This document shows positions 16,761-25,425 of a stretch of DNA of 64,000 nucleotides, in pieces (within the stretch, counting starts at the first letter, position 1; each line of letters opens with the position of its first letter). The notes under the pieces are model-generated. The model had not been told where the DNA came from. It ran no database searches and saw nothing but the letters and a program-made list of their open reading frames with translations. Source of the DNA: Neolewinella litorea (GTDB taxonomy: Bacteria; Bacteroidota; Bacteroidia; Chitinophagales; Saprospiraceae); contig NZ_SRSF01000001.1 in NCBI RefSeq assembly GCF_004803465.1, forward strand, positions 186,501 to 250,500, given 5' to 3'. Made by a program: the position numbers and the translations under genes.

Positions 16761-17705
16761 CTATGCTTCGTTGCGGCGGGCAGCCAGGAGGTAAAGCACT
16801 GCCATTCGTACCGCCACTCCGTTCTCAACCTGCTGCAGAATGATACTGTGCTCGGAATCGGCGACTTCGGTGTCGATTTCCACCCCGCGGTTGATGGGGC
16901 CGGGGTGCATGATCACGATCGGCTTGTCGAGACGCGCCATTCTTTCCTTGGTAATGCCGAAGTAGCGGTTGTACTCCCGCAGGCTGGGAATGTACTTGGT
17001 GTCTTGACGCTCCAATTGAATGCGGAGTACGTTCGCCACGTCGCACCAATGGAGGCTTTCCTGCACGTCGAAGCTCGTTTCTACCCCCAGGCTGCCGATG
17101 TGCTTGGGGATAAGTGTTGGGGGGCCGCAAACCCTGACGTGGGCTCCTAGACGCTGCAGACAAAATATATTGGATAGCGCCACCCGGGAATGGGTAATGT
17201 CACCAAATATGCAGATTCGTTTGCCGCGCAGTTCCGTGCCCAGCGCATCGCGCATGGAGTAGGCATCGAGCAGGGCCTGGGTGGGGTGTTCGTGGGTACC
17301 GTCGCCCGCGTTAACGATGCTGGCGTCGATCTTGCCGGCCAGAAAGTGGTGGGCACCCGGAGCTGGGTGGCGCATGACGACCATATCCACCTTCATCGCC
17401 AGGATATTATTGACGGTGTCGAGCAGCGACTCACCTTTCTTAACCGACGAACTGGAGGCGCTGAAATTGACGGTATCGGCGCTGAGGCGCTTTTCGGCCA
17501 GTTCGAAGCTGATGCGGGTACGGGTGGAGTTCTCGAAGAAAAGGTTGGCGATGGTGATGTCGCGCAGACTGGGCACTTTCTTGATCGGCCGGTTGATCAC
17601 CTCCTTGAACTCGCGGGCGGTATCCAGTACTAGCTCCACGTCGGCCGCAGTGAGGTACTTGATGCCCAGGACGTGTTTGGTGGAGAGTTGCTGAACGGAG
17701 GCCAT
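16761..17705 (-). CDS. pyrB: Aspartate carbamoyltransferase, catalytic chain
   Basis: 314 residues from ATG 17705 (MASVQQLSTKHVLGIKYL). The carbamoyl-phosphate motif STRTR is in FFENSTRTRISFE. HPTQ is in DGTHEHPTQALLDAYS, and the aspartate side is HPGPINRGVEI. It makes N-carbamoyl aspartate in pyrimidine synthesis. It starts 3 nt after the pyrR stop and is clearly in the same operon. No pyrI regulatory chain follows, as expected for the class B/C enzymes paired with pyrR. The next minus-strand gene is the acyltransferase, whose start follows the pyrB stop directly. Confidence 0.96.
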   Translation of the reverse strand: MASVQQLSTKHVLGIKYLTAADVELVLDTAREFKEVINRPIKKVPSLRDITIANLFFENSTRTRISFELAEKRLSADTVNFSASSSSVKKGESLLDTVNNILAMKVDMVVMRHPAPGAHHFLAGKIDASIVNAGDGTHEHPTQALLDAYSMRDALGTELRGKRICIFGDITHSRVALSNIFCLQRLGAHVRVCGPPTLIPKHIGSLGVETSFDVQESLHWCDVANVLRIQLERQDTKYIPSLREYNRYFGITKERMARLDKPIVIMHPGPINRGVEIDTEVADSEHSIILQQVENGVAVRMAVLYLLAARRNEA

Positions 17706-17707
17706 AG

Positions 17708-18253
17708 CTATCGTTGGGAGCCGAGGAGTAAGATTTGGTCGGTACCGTGGGTTTCCTGCCACTGTACGTCGACGTATTCGTCGGTGAGAGAATCCACCAG
17801 CACGCCGCGGTAATTGGCCTGTACCGGAAGGGTGCGGCGGAAGCGGCGATCGACCATCACAAGAAGTTCCACCGCCGAGGGGCGCCCGTAGTGGTTAAGG
17901 GCGGTCATGGCGCTCAGCACGGTGCGTCCGCTAAACAGCACATCGTCGACCAGGATTACGCGTTTGTCCTCCACCAGGAAGTTGATGGTGGTGGGGTGGG
18001 CGGTCAGCGGTCCGGCCTTGGTTCGGAAGTCGTCGCGGTAAAAGGTGATGTCGAGTTTGCCGAAGGGCAGTCGTAAGACCCCCAGTTCCTGGAGGCGCTG
18101 GTGGAGTCGCTCGGCAAGTTGTACGCCGCCGGTCTGGATGCCGATAAGGCAGCTGTCGGCGAAATCTCCGTGCTCCTCGATGAGGTGCCGGCAGAGTCGC
18201 TCGATGGTCAGGGCGAAGCGCGCGCTGTCGTGTATGGTGCGGGAATTGGCCAC
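17708..18253 (-). CDS. pyrR: Pyrimidine regulator / uracil phosphoribosyltransferase PyrR
   Basis: 181 residues from GTG 18253; an ATG at 18319 would add 22 residues not typical of the family, while 181 is the normal length. The phosphoribosyltransferase motif is VILVDDVLFSGRTV. The N-terminal SCLIGIQTGGVQLAERL and VDRRFRRTLPVQANYRG are PyrR-type. In Gram-positive relatives it binds pyr mRNA and terminates transcription. Here I found no convincing terminator/antiterminator pair upstream, so regulation by RNA binding is not supported. A TACCTTCG at 18265-18258 lies 4 nt before the GTG. Confidence 0.88.
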   Translation of the reverse strand: MANSRTIHDSARFALTIERLCRHLIEEHGDFADSCLIGIQTGGVQLAERLHQRLQELGVLRLPFGKLDITFYRDDFRTKAGPLTAHPTTINFLVEDKRVILVDDVLFSGRTVLSAMTALNHYGRPSAVELLVMVDRRFRRTLPVQANYRGVLVDSLTDEYVDVQWQETHGTDQILLLGSQR

Positions 18254-18408
18254 GGTGCGAAGGTAGGCAATTAGGTGAAACGAACCCGCCGGGGAAATCG
18301 CCGCGCGGTGCCCCGCCATCAGTTGTGCGCGTGCGGGCTTTGGCGCTGAACTACGCGTGCAACGCTCCGTTTAGCAGTACGTTTACGATGAAAACGGCAA
18401 CCTAAATT

Positions 18409-20094
18409 ATGCAGTACCGTCCTGGTCGGGAAAGCGACTTCACCCATCTGCCCACCTTTGTCTGGCAGGCCATCTACCCGGCCTTTGATCTTCCGGATCT
18501 GAGCGAGGAGCAGCGTGCGGAGAACGACCGTGCGGTGGCCGAGGCCCGCGACAGGGTACTGCTTGCCCTCACCGATCCCCGAGCAACCGTGATTACGGCC
18601 TGGGACGAGCGGCGCCGGGGATTGGCAGGCTATATCGTTGTGACGAAGGCGGGCAAGTTCTCCGCAACCATCGATCAACTCGTCGTGCGGCGCAGCGAGT
18701 GGGGCACGGGAACGGCTGTGGAACTATTGGACCGCGCCGCCAGGAAAACCGGGATGGAGCGTGACCTGCTGGTGGCCGTCCGGCCCTATAACCAGCGCGC
18801 GTTGGCCTTTTTCAGCAAGCACGGATTTGAAGATACGGGTGAGTCCGCCGGTGAAGTCTATCCCGATCGGCCCCTGTGGCGGCGGGCGGGGGAAGCGTCG
18901 GTGGCCGCAACCGACGGTGAGTTTCCGACGGAGGCCGACGAGCCGCACTTCGCGCCGGTTTACGAGTCGCTCCCGGACTACAATCTGGCCACCGAGGAAC
19001 TGTCGGCGGAACCCCTGTTTGATCCGGAGCAGTCCAGTCTGGACGAGCAGCAACTAAGCGAACTCGAGGCCTTTATAGCGCGTGCCAAAGCCCAAAAAAG
19101 CAGGGAACTGCAGGAGCCGAGCGAAAAAAAAAGTCCGGTTGAGTCCAGCACGCCGACGATAAACTACGCCAGCAAGCACCCGGAGATTGAACTGGAGATT
19201 GATTTCGGAGGTGAGGAACCCACCGACCCGGAAAAGGGTAGGGGGTCGATACCATTTGAGTTTGCTTTTGACGAGACGGATACGGAACCCGCGCCCCGCC
19301 GCCCGGAAGAAGTGGCACAGGAAGAAACGGATACGGTCATCGACGATCCGCTGGAGCTGCGGGAAATACCCGAACCTGAGCCGGTGGAGACGCCCCGGGA
19401 GTTGCGTGGCGCCTTTGAAGATCAGCTGGGAGAACGGCTGGCGGCCTATTTCGGTGCCGATGCGCTACCCGAATACCTGGGTGTGTACTGGAAGGCGGAC
19501 AATTTTCACCGTATCCGTGATGTGGCGCTGCAGGGGCTTACAACTTTTCTAAATGCCCGTCCGGGACCAAAACGCGCGGCCCGGCGTCGGCGCAACGTGA
19601 TCGCCGAGTTGATCGAATACTTTGTCGTGGAGACGGCCGGGGCGGTCCACGGGGGGCAAATCGCGCAGCGGGTATTGCGGTACCAGGGGGCGGATTGGAA
19701 AAAGGTCGATTTGTTCAAGCTGGTTATGGACTACCTGAACTTCGGAGAGGATGCGGACGGAGTGTACACGGATTTCGTGTCCCTGCCGCCGCGGATTCTC
19801 AAGAACGCCACCGCTTCCTACCTGCAAGCTACGCGCGATGAGCGGGTGTTTTTTATTTATGATCAGAGCCTCTTTGGATCTGGTAAACAGGGTTTTGCGG
19901 TGACCGACGCCACCATTTACTGGAAGAATATCCTGCAGCCCGCCGGAGCGGCTACGTACACCACGCTGCGGACCCTGGAACGGCGGGGCGATCACCTTTT
20001 GATCGACGGACAGTACTTTGATGCCGGGAAGGCGCTCAACCTACGCGTGGCCTTGTTGTTGGATAAGCTCCGTCGGATGGAGCTCGACGATTGA
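18409..20094 (+). CDS. GNAT acetyltransferase fused to an unrecognised C-terminal domain
   Basis: 561 residues. Residues 1-165 are a GNAT fold: YRPGRESDFTHL at the start, IDQLVVRRSEWGTGTAVELLDRAARK as the acetyl-CoA motif A, and NQRALAFFSKHGFEDTGE as motif B. Residues 170-360 are acidic, proline-rich and probably disordered. Residues about 365-561 form a second folded unit with AYFGADALPEYLGVYW and, near the end, FFIYDQSLFGSGKQGFAVTDATIYWKN. That last strand pattern resembles PH-like or membrane-associated adaptor modules, but I do not recognise it with confidence. No operon partner: pyrR is divergent and the next gene has its own promoter. Role unknown. Confidence 0.75.
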   Translation: MQYRPGRESDFTHLPTFVWQAIYPAFDLPDLSEEQRAENDRAVAEARDRVLLALTDPRATVITAWDERRRGLAGYIVVTKAGKFSATIDQLVVRRSEWGTGTAVELLDRAARKTGMERDLLVAVRPYNQRALAFFSKHGFEDTGESAGEVYPDRPLWRRAGEASVAATDGEFPTEADEPHFAPVYESLPDYNLATEELSAEPLFDPEQSSLDEQQLSELEAFIARAKAQKSRELQEPSEKKSPVESSTPTINYASKHPEIELEIDFGGEEPTDPEKGRGSIPFEFAFDETDTEPAPRRPEEVAQEETDTVIDDPLELREIPEPEPVETPRELRGAFEDQLGERLAAYFGADALPEYLGVYWKADNFHRIRDVALQGLTTFLNARPGPKRAARRRRNVIAELIEYFVVETAGAVHGGQIAQRVLRYQGADWKKVDLFKLVMDYLNFGEDADGVYTDFVSLPPRILKNATASYLQATRDERVFFIYDQSLFGSGKQGFAVTDATIYWKNILQPAGAATYTTLRTLERRGDHLLIDGQYFDAGKALNLRVALLLDKLRRMELDD

Positions 20095-20095
20095 T

Positions 20096-20103
20096 TACCT
20101 TTG
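20096..20103 (+). promoter_or_regulatory. Putative -7 box (TACCTTTG) before the QueD-like/folE pair
   Basis: TACCTTTG followed by CACCCC, a common Bacteroidota -7 element. It lies 19 nt before the ATG at 20123 and straddles the end of the preceding gene (stop 20092-20094). No TTG box is found at the right distance, so support is moderate. Confidence 0.5.
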
Positions 20104-20122
20104 CACCCCCAAATTGGCCAGC

Positions 20123-20551
20123 ATGCATTACTTGACCCGTCGTGAAACGTTCAATTCCGCCCACAAGCTTGCCGTGGAGGAATGGCCGGATGACCGCAAC
20201 CGCGAGGTCTTCGGCAAGTGTGCCAACCGCAACTGGCACGGGCACAATTACGACCTGCGCGTGACCGTGTGCGGTACGCCGGACCCCGTCACCGGATTCG
20301 TTATGGACGCCAAGGTGCTTTCCGGCATTGTCAAATCCGAGGTCGTCGATCACCTCGACCACGCCAACCTGAATCTGGACATCGACTGGTTCAAGGACGG
20401 TCGTCAACCCACTACCGAGAACCTGACCAGCGAGATCTGGAAGCACCTGGAAGAGCGGGTGGCCGCCGCCGGATCCAAGCTTTACCGGGTCCGCCTTTAC
20501 GAGACCGAAAATATCTACGCCGACTACTACGGTCCGGCGGGAAGACCATAA
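20123..20551 (+). CDS. 6-pyruvoyl-tetrahydropterin synthase / QueD-family protein
   Basis: 142 residues from ATG 20123; the open frame continues upstream into the previous gene and was not used. Zinc ligands are His14 (FNSAHKL), His39 and His41 (HGHNY). The catalytic Cys is in GKCANRNWHGHNY, with five residues between Cys and HGH. That spacing is the one seen in PTPS-type enzymes, while classical QueD is shorter. The substrate is dihydroneopterin triphosphate, the product of the next gene. The product could be 6-carboxytetrahydropterin (toward queuosine) or 6-pyruvoyl-tetrahydropterin (toward biopterin). Only 3 bases separate it from folE. Confidence 0.85.
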   Translation: MHYLTRRETFNSAHKLAVEEWPDDRNREVFGKCANRNWHGHNYDLRVTVCGTPDPVTGFVMDAKVLSGIVKSEVVDHLDHANLNLDIDWFKDGRQPTTENLTSEIWKHLEERVAAAGSKLYRVRLYETENIYADYYGPAGRP

Positions 20552-20554
20552 TCT

Positions 20555-21151
20555 ATGCCGCTAAAACAAGTCCTCAAATACGATGAGGAAACCACCGACA
20601 CCATCAGCGACCACTACACCCGCATCCTGCAGGATATCGGGGAAGACCCGGCGCGTGAAGGACTAATGAAAACGCCCGTACGGGCCGCGAAGGCCATGCA
20701 GTTTCTGACGCAGGGCTACGAAATGAACGCGGAGAATATTCTCCGTTCGGCAATGTTTGCTGAGGACTATTCCGAGATGGTCATAGTCAAGGATATTGAG
20801 TTTTATTCCCTCTGTGAGCACCATATGCTACCCTTCTTCGGCAAGGCGCACGTGGCGTATATCCCCGACGGTTACATAGTCGGACTGAGCAAAATTCCCC
20901 GGGTGATTGAGGTGTTTTCGCGCCGTTTGCAGGTGCAGGAACGGCTTACCGACGACGTGCTGCAGGCCATTCATTCCACCCTTAATCCGCTTGGCGTAGC
21001 AGTGGTGATGGAAGCGCGTCACATGTGCATGATGATGCGCGGCGTGCAAAAACAGAGCAGCGTGACGACCACCTCGGCTTTTACGGGCGCATTCAAGTCC
21101 GAGCGTACCCGCAATGAGTTCCTGAAGCTGATCACCAGCAACCTGCACTAG
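20555..21151 (+). CDS. folE: GTP cyclohydrolase I
   Basis: 198 residues, usual length. The zinc and active-site blocks are complete: [45 protein letters not shown] and [16 protein letters not shown]. It converts GTP to dihydroneopterin triphosphate, feeding folate and, through the adjacent gene, pterin or queuosine branches. The start is 3 nt after the QueD-like stop, so they are co-transcribed. Downstream is a hairpin and the convergent lysC. Confidence 0.96.
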   Translation: MPLKQVLKYDEETTDTISDHYTRILQDIGEDPAREGLMKTPVRAAKAMQFLTQGYEMNAENILRSAMFAEDYSEMVIVKDIEFYSLCEHHMLPFFGKAHVAYIPDGYIVGLSKIPRVIEVFSRRLQVQERLTDDVLQAIHSTLNPLGVAVVMEARHMCMMMRGVQKQSSVTTTSAFTGAFKSERTRNEFLKLITSNLH

Positions 21152-21175
21152 CGATATAACCAAGCCCATGGCACA

Positions 21176-21201
21176 GCCACTCCCTCTGATGTTAGAGTGG
21201 C
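21176..21201. terminator. Hairpin between folE and lysC
   Basis: GCCACTC (21176-21182) and GAGTGGC (21195-21201) form a 7-bp stem with a 12-nt loop, 25 nt after the folE stop. No clear T-run follows, so it is a possible but weak bidirectional terminator between two convergent genes. Confidence 0.4.
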
Positions 21202-21226
21202 CGGCGGTCTGGCGCGCTACGAATAA

Positions 21227-22546
21227 TTAACGCAGGATCTCTCCTTCTTCCTTGCGGCGCATTATGGGTACGTCTTTGACGACCATCTGCAGCGTAAGCG
21301 GCAGGCGTCCTTCAAGCATATTGACCTTGCCCCGGCGCAGGCTGTCGACGATCTCCGGAGTGTAGTGCCGGATGGTGATCAGTTCGAGGTGGCGGTCGAC
21401 CGTGGTCTTGAAGTGGCGATCGATGAGGGCGCAGAACCGCTCTACCCGGTCGTCGATGTCATTGACCACCACGTTGAAGCTGATGGCGGTATTCTGCATC
21501 ATGTTGACCTGCAGGCGCGTGGTGGTGATGTGCTCGAACAGTTCGCGGATGTGGTGCTCGGCCACGAAACTGAAGTCGCGGGTACTGATGTTGATCAGCG
21601 CCTGCTCACGCTCCACGGCTACCATGGGTGGGTATACGTCGCCTGCTTCGTCGGTAACGTAGGTCCCTTCCAGTTGGGGATCGATGAAGGAACGGACGTA
21701 GAGCGGGATACTCTTGTTTTGGAGGGGTTTGATGGTTTTGGGGTGAATGACCTTGGCACCGTAGTAGGTCATTTCGATGGCTTCCTTGTAACTGAGCCGG
21801 TCGATCTTCGTGACGTTGTCGAATAGTCGTGGATCGGCGGTCAGGACACCCGGTACGTCCTTCCAGATGCTCATGGCTTCGGCGTCGAGGCAGTAACTGA
21901 AGATGGCGGCGGAATAGTCGGAGCCCTCACGTCCAAGGGTCGTGGTATAGTTTTCGCTGGTGTTGCCGATGAATCCCTGCGTGAGCACGAAATCAGTCTG
22001 CTGCAACAGGGGTGGGACCAAGCGTTCGGCGCGTTCCATCGTTTCGGGCCACTTTACCCAGCCTTCGCGGTAGGTGTTGTCGGTCTGGATCACGTCGCGG
22101 GCGTCGAGCCAGCTGGTGGGCAACCCGATGCGGTTCAGGTAGGCCGCCACGATGTGCGAACTGACGAGTTCGCCCAGGCTGACGATCTGATCGTAATCGT
22201 AATCGTACTCGGCGTTCGGGGCTTCGTCCAGGGCCCACTCGACCGAAACGAACAGGTCGTTGACGGACGCCGTCAGCGATTCGGGAACCTCGGCAAACAA
22301 ATTATTGATCACTGCGGTGGCCCCTGAGTGGATGGCGGCGAGTTTTTCTTTGGCTTCGGCGGCATCGCCTTGCCAATAGCTATTGGCTACTTCCTCCAGG
22401 GCATTCGTGGTCTTGCCCATGGCGGACACTACGATGACCAGCTTCTTGCCGGCGAAGCGTTCGAGGATGGAACCTACGTGGCGAATGGCGTCGGCGTCCC
22501 TGAGTGAAGCACCTCCGAATTTGAAAACGTTGACCTGTTGCTGCAT
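21227..22546 (-). CDS. lysC: Aspartate kinase, monofunctional
   Basis: 439 residues. The kinase domain begins with VFKFGGASLRD and has GFIGNTSENYTTTLGREGSDYSA, the ATP/aspartate region. The C-terminal 130 residues form a tandem ACT region with ALINISTRDFSFV and AISFNVVV. It phosphorylates aspartate, the first step to lysine, threonine and methionine. The annealed promoter (22583-22554) places the expected transcript start 2-3 nt before the ATG at 22546. The gene stands alone, convergent with folE. Confidence 0.95.
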   Translation of the reverse strand: MQQQVNVFKFGGASLRDADAIRHVGSILERFAGKKLVIVVSAMGKTTNALEEVANSYWQGDAAEAKEKLAAIHSGATAVINNLFAEVPESLTASVNDLFVSVEWALDEAPNAEYDYDYDQIVSLGELVSSHIVAAYLNRIGLPTSWLDARDVIQTDNTYREGWVKWPETMERAERLVPPLLQQTDFVLTQGFIGNTSENYTTTLGREGSDYSAAIFSYCLDAEAMSIWKDVPGVLTADPRLFDNVTKIDRLSYKEAIEMTYYGAKVIHPKTIKPLQNKSIPLYVRSFIDPQLEGTYVTDEAGDVYPPMVAVEREQALINISTRDFSFVAEHHIRELFEHITTTRLQVNMMQNTAISFNVVVNDIDDRVERFCALIDRHFKTTVDRHLELITIRHYTPEIVDSLRRGKVNMLEGRLPLTLQMVVKDVPIMRRKEEGEILR

Positions 22547-22553
22547 AATGGCG

Positions 22554-22583
22554 CAAAGGTAAAAAGGGTTTGGGAGGTGGCAA
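22554..22583 (-). promoter_or_regulatory. Predicted lysC promoter
   Basis: On the minus strand, TTG at 22583-22581 and TACCTTTG at 22561-22554 are separated by exactly 19 nt. The ATG (22546) is 7 nt past the last G, the same distance as in the pheL promoter. The transcript would have a 5' end of only 2-3 nt before the start codon. Confidence 0.75.
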
Positions 22584-22824
22584 GGGGGCAGGGGGGCGTT
22601 GGATCAAGGGGCCAAGGGGTCAATCTGGGCCTAGCGGCTGATCGCTCGTATTGTGGGCCGGCTGAGGGATTGTATACGGACGGTGCCGACCTAAATCTAG
22701 GGTGTTGGAAAAATGCCGGCCGCTGGCCGCGTAGTTGAAGGAGAATAGTGCAGGGGCTAACACCTCGACCATTTGATTAGCCGGGCACAGTTCCCAATCG
22801 ACCGATGCTCCGATCTTGGAGGAC

Positions 22825-23300
22825 TGGACGTGAGAATCTTTTACTTAGTTGCGAGAATCCACCGTTTGGGGGTGCACCATTTTAATCAGGACGCTATACG
22901 ACGTAAGGCTCCTCTAAGAGGGTGGGTCAACCTAGTACTTCCAACTGTGCCAAATTGATTAGCACCACATGACATAGGTTCTCTCCCGAGTAGGTGGGAG
23001 AATCTATTTATTTGTTTTGTTCCAGATTGGTCCGCTTCCTGGAAGACGTAGTGTCGTTTGTGGGAAATTTCAGCCCTTGGGCGGGTATACATGGCGTCAG
23101 CGCCAAATTGAACTTAAGGCCCTTCAAAGTGAGTGGAAATACTACCCCTTGGATCTGTACCCATAGGTATCTACACTGTAGGAGGTAAGGCGTCAATAAG
23201 TGAATGGGAGATTTTACCCCTCTGGTCTGTTCCCGAAGGTCAGCACCCTATATGATATGACGTACGGCTCCTCTGAGTGGGTGGGAGAACCCACCCGACC
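22825..23300. repeat. Decayed tandem repeat with about 72-nt period
   Basis: A block approximating GGGTGGGAGAATTTACCC recurs at about 22825, 22917, 22989, 23057, 23129, 23200 and 23277, giving spacings of 92, 72, 68, 72, 71 and 77 nt. The stretch before it is also shared: GACGTAAGGCTCCTCTAAGA (22900-22919) resembles GACGTACGGCTCCTCTGAGT (23259-23278). Copies differ by many substitutions, so this is an old array, unlike CRISPR repeats, which stay nearly identical. Copy boundaries were set by eye. Confidence 0.6.
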
Positions 23301-23668
23301 GCCGCCGCACAGCTCCCCTTCTTCCACGCCAACCACCGCCCACACCGGTGGCCTTTCCGCGACAGTGACTGAAAGTAAGCGGAGGAGGGGTTAACCGTCA
23401 GTTGCCGCTGACCTTTCGGTACCACAAAGGGGCGATCATCTGACTATATTTTATTGAAGAGGCGTCGGCGGGGTAGGGTGTCATCGGACTGCGCGCTGCG
23501 CGGTCCGTCCACCGCCGGATGGTCCAAAAGTATGGAGAAGTATTCATTTTAACAAACAAATTGTGTTTAATTTGTGGGCGCAAACCCCACTTAACTGGAC
23601 GAAGACATCTAGCGAAATTTCGCTAACAAATGTTGGGTGCTCCGCCCCGTAATTCTACCTTTACCCTT

Positions 23669-25015
23669 ATGGTACAGTCGATCATCTTCGCGCTCGTGGC
23701 GCTCCTGGCCCTGGGGTTTGCCTACTTTCAGTTCCGAAAGGTACACGCTAACGTTATGTTGGGTAAAGATGAGGCCGTCACCGGTCCGACGGGCGAGCGG
23801 TGGCGGAACATGCTGTTAGTAGCGTTTGGCCAGAAAAAAATGTTCAAGCGGCCCATTCCGGCGATCCTGCACTTCATGCTTTACGCCGCCTTTGTGTTTA
23901 CCCAGATCGAACTCATAGAAATTTTCATTGACGGCATTTTCGGGGTTCACCGGTGGTTTCTCGGACCGCTGGGCGGCATGTACAACTTCATCATCAGTAC
24001 AATTGAACTGCTGAGTATTCTGGCCTTCGTCGCTACGGTAATTTTCCTGGTGCGCCGCAACGTCCTGTTCATTCCCCGCTTCCACAAGCCGGAAATGCAG
24101 GGGTGGCCGAAGCTTGATGCCAACCTGATCCTGGTTTTCGAACTGATCCTGCTGGCCTGCATCTTCACCATGAACGGTACCGACGTGGTACTGCAAGACA
24201 TGGACCCCGACCATTACCGTCCCACCAACTTCGCCGTAAGTGGCTTCTTGGGTCCGGTAATTTTCGGTGGTCTTGAAGCTTCTACGCTCTACACCCTGGA
24301 GAGGGTAGGTTGGTGGGGTCACATCATCATGGTATTCGTCTTTCTCAATTACCTGCCGAAGTCGAAGCACCTGCACATTCTCCTCGCTTTTCCCAACACC
24401 TGGTACGCCCGCCTTAAGCCTCGGGGCGAAATGATCAATATGCCCGAGGTCATGAATGAGGTGAAATCGATGATGGGACTCGGCGATCCCAACGCTCCCG
24501 AACCCGATATGAACGCCGCACTCCCGGAATTCGGGGCTGACGACGTGACCGAAATGAGCTGGATTGACGTCCTGGGCGCCTACAGCTGCACGGAATGCGG
24601 ACGATGCACCGCCGTCTGCCCTGCCAACATCACCGGCAAAAAATTGAGCCCACGCAAGATCGTCATGAACGTCCGCGATCGGGCCGAGGAGATTGGCGAA
24701 AAGATTCGCAGCGGTAATCAAGAATTTGCCCCCGATAAGGAAGCCGCGCTGAGCCGTACCAATTTTGACGACGGTCGCAACCTCTGGGACTACATCACCC
24801 GCGAAGAAATTCACGCCTGTACCACCTGCAACGCCTGCGTTGAGGCCTGTCCGGTGCTCATCAATCCCCTGGAAATGATCAACAAGATGCGCCGCCATGA
24901 GATCCTCACCGAAGCCCAGGGACCCGCCGACTGGATGCCGCTCTTCAACAGCATCGAGAACCAGCAACGCGCGTGGAGCGTCGGGACTTCGCGTACGGCC
25001 TGGACTGAAGGTTGA
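23669..25015 (+). CDS. Membrane-bound Fe-S oxidoreductase, HdrC/NarI-like with 4Fe-4S ferredoxin domain
   Basis: 448 residues from ATG 23669; 13 extra upstream codons (from 23630) were rejected because they include a -7-like box. About five or six membrane helices occupy residues 5-240. The C-terminal cytoplasmic part has two 4Fe-4S clusters: CTECGRCTAVCPANITGKKLSP and CTTCNACVEACPV. This is the electron-relay half of a heterodisulfide-reductase-like pair widespread in Bacteroidota. The other half, with CCG domains, is at 25426. The partner is not immediately adjacent, as 410 bp of non-coding DNA separates them. The electron donor and acceptor are unknown; glycolate/lactate-type oxidases and quinones are usual suggestions. 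Confidence 0.85.
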   Translation: MVQSIIFALVALLALGFAYFQFRKVHANVMLGKDEAVTGPTGERWRNMLLVAFGQKKMFKRPIPAILHFMLYAAFVFTQIELIEIFIDGIFGVHRWFLGPLGGMYNFIISTIELLSILAFVATVIFLVRRNVLFIPRFHKPEMQGWPKLDANLILVFELILLACIFTMNGTDVVLQDMDPDHYRPTNFAVSGFLGPVIFGGLEASTLYTLERVGWWGHIIMVFVFLNYLPKSKHLHILLAFPNTWYARLKPRGEMINMPEVMNEVKSMMGLGDPNAPEPDMNAALPEFGADDVTEMSWIDVLGAYSCTECGRCTAVCPANITGKKLSPRKIVMNVRDRAEEIGEKIRSGNQEFAPDKEAALSRTNFDDGRNLWDYITREEIHACTTCNACVEACPVLINPLEMINKMRRHEILTEAQGPADWMPLFNSIENQQRAWSVGTSRTAWTEG

Positions 25016-25425
25016 GAGTATTGGGTTGTGAAGTTTTTGCGTTGAAGAGTTCTTGGAGGTTCTGCGGTGGAAACCTCATGGGTTTGGGTAAAGGGGCTAC
25101 TGCGATACGTCTGATTTAACTTCCCGGCGTTGGCAGACTGGACCTCCTCATCAAAGTAGACATTGACCTCGGTCGAAGCGGTTGGAATCTTTAACCCCTT
25201 CGATCCACGTCTAATGTCAAGACCATTGAAAAAATTCACTCGAGCCGAGAAGCTGGAGATCGTCATTTAAGTGTACCTCAAATCAAATGATAGCTACTCT
25301 TTGCATTAAGACCTGCCTTATAATCCAGGCGATTGAAACCAGGGTCCCAGCACTCTAGGTCCAGAGACGGGCAGTACTCAACATTCCAAAGACCTAAAAA
25401 CCCAACAACGAAAAAAACCGCCACC
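25016..25425. other. Non-coding interval between the two Hdr-like genes
   Basis: About 410 bp with no credible gene. GGTTGGAATCTTTAACCCC at 25180-25198 resembles the block of the decayed repeat at 22825-23300 (for example the copy at 23200), but no regular spacing was found. The lower part is A-rich before the ATG at 25426. No hairpin followed by a T-run was seen. Confidence 0.55.

Larger units (their letters stand above)
22547..23668. other. Gene-free interval of about 1.1 kb
   Basis: No convincing coding sequence was found on either strand; open frames here are short and lack recognisable protein patterns. The first 80 bases hold the lysC promoter and runs of G (C on the lysC strand). From 22825 to about 23300 there is a degenerate tandem repeat (next entry). 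The last 30 bases before the Hdr-like gene contain TACCTTTA (23656-23663), a plausible -7 box for that gene. Nothing else could be assigned. Confidence 0.7.

Noticed and set aside
18254-18408. PyrR-binding attenuator upstream of pyrR
   Set aside because: No stable terminator with a T-run and no alternative hairpin were found by eye.
22825-23300. CRISPR array
   Set aside because: Repeats are strongly diverged, spacers are not uniform in size, and no cas gene is present.
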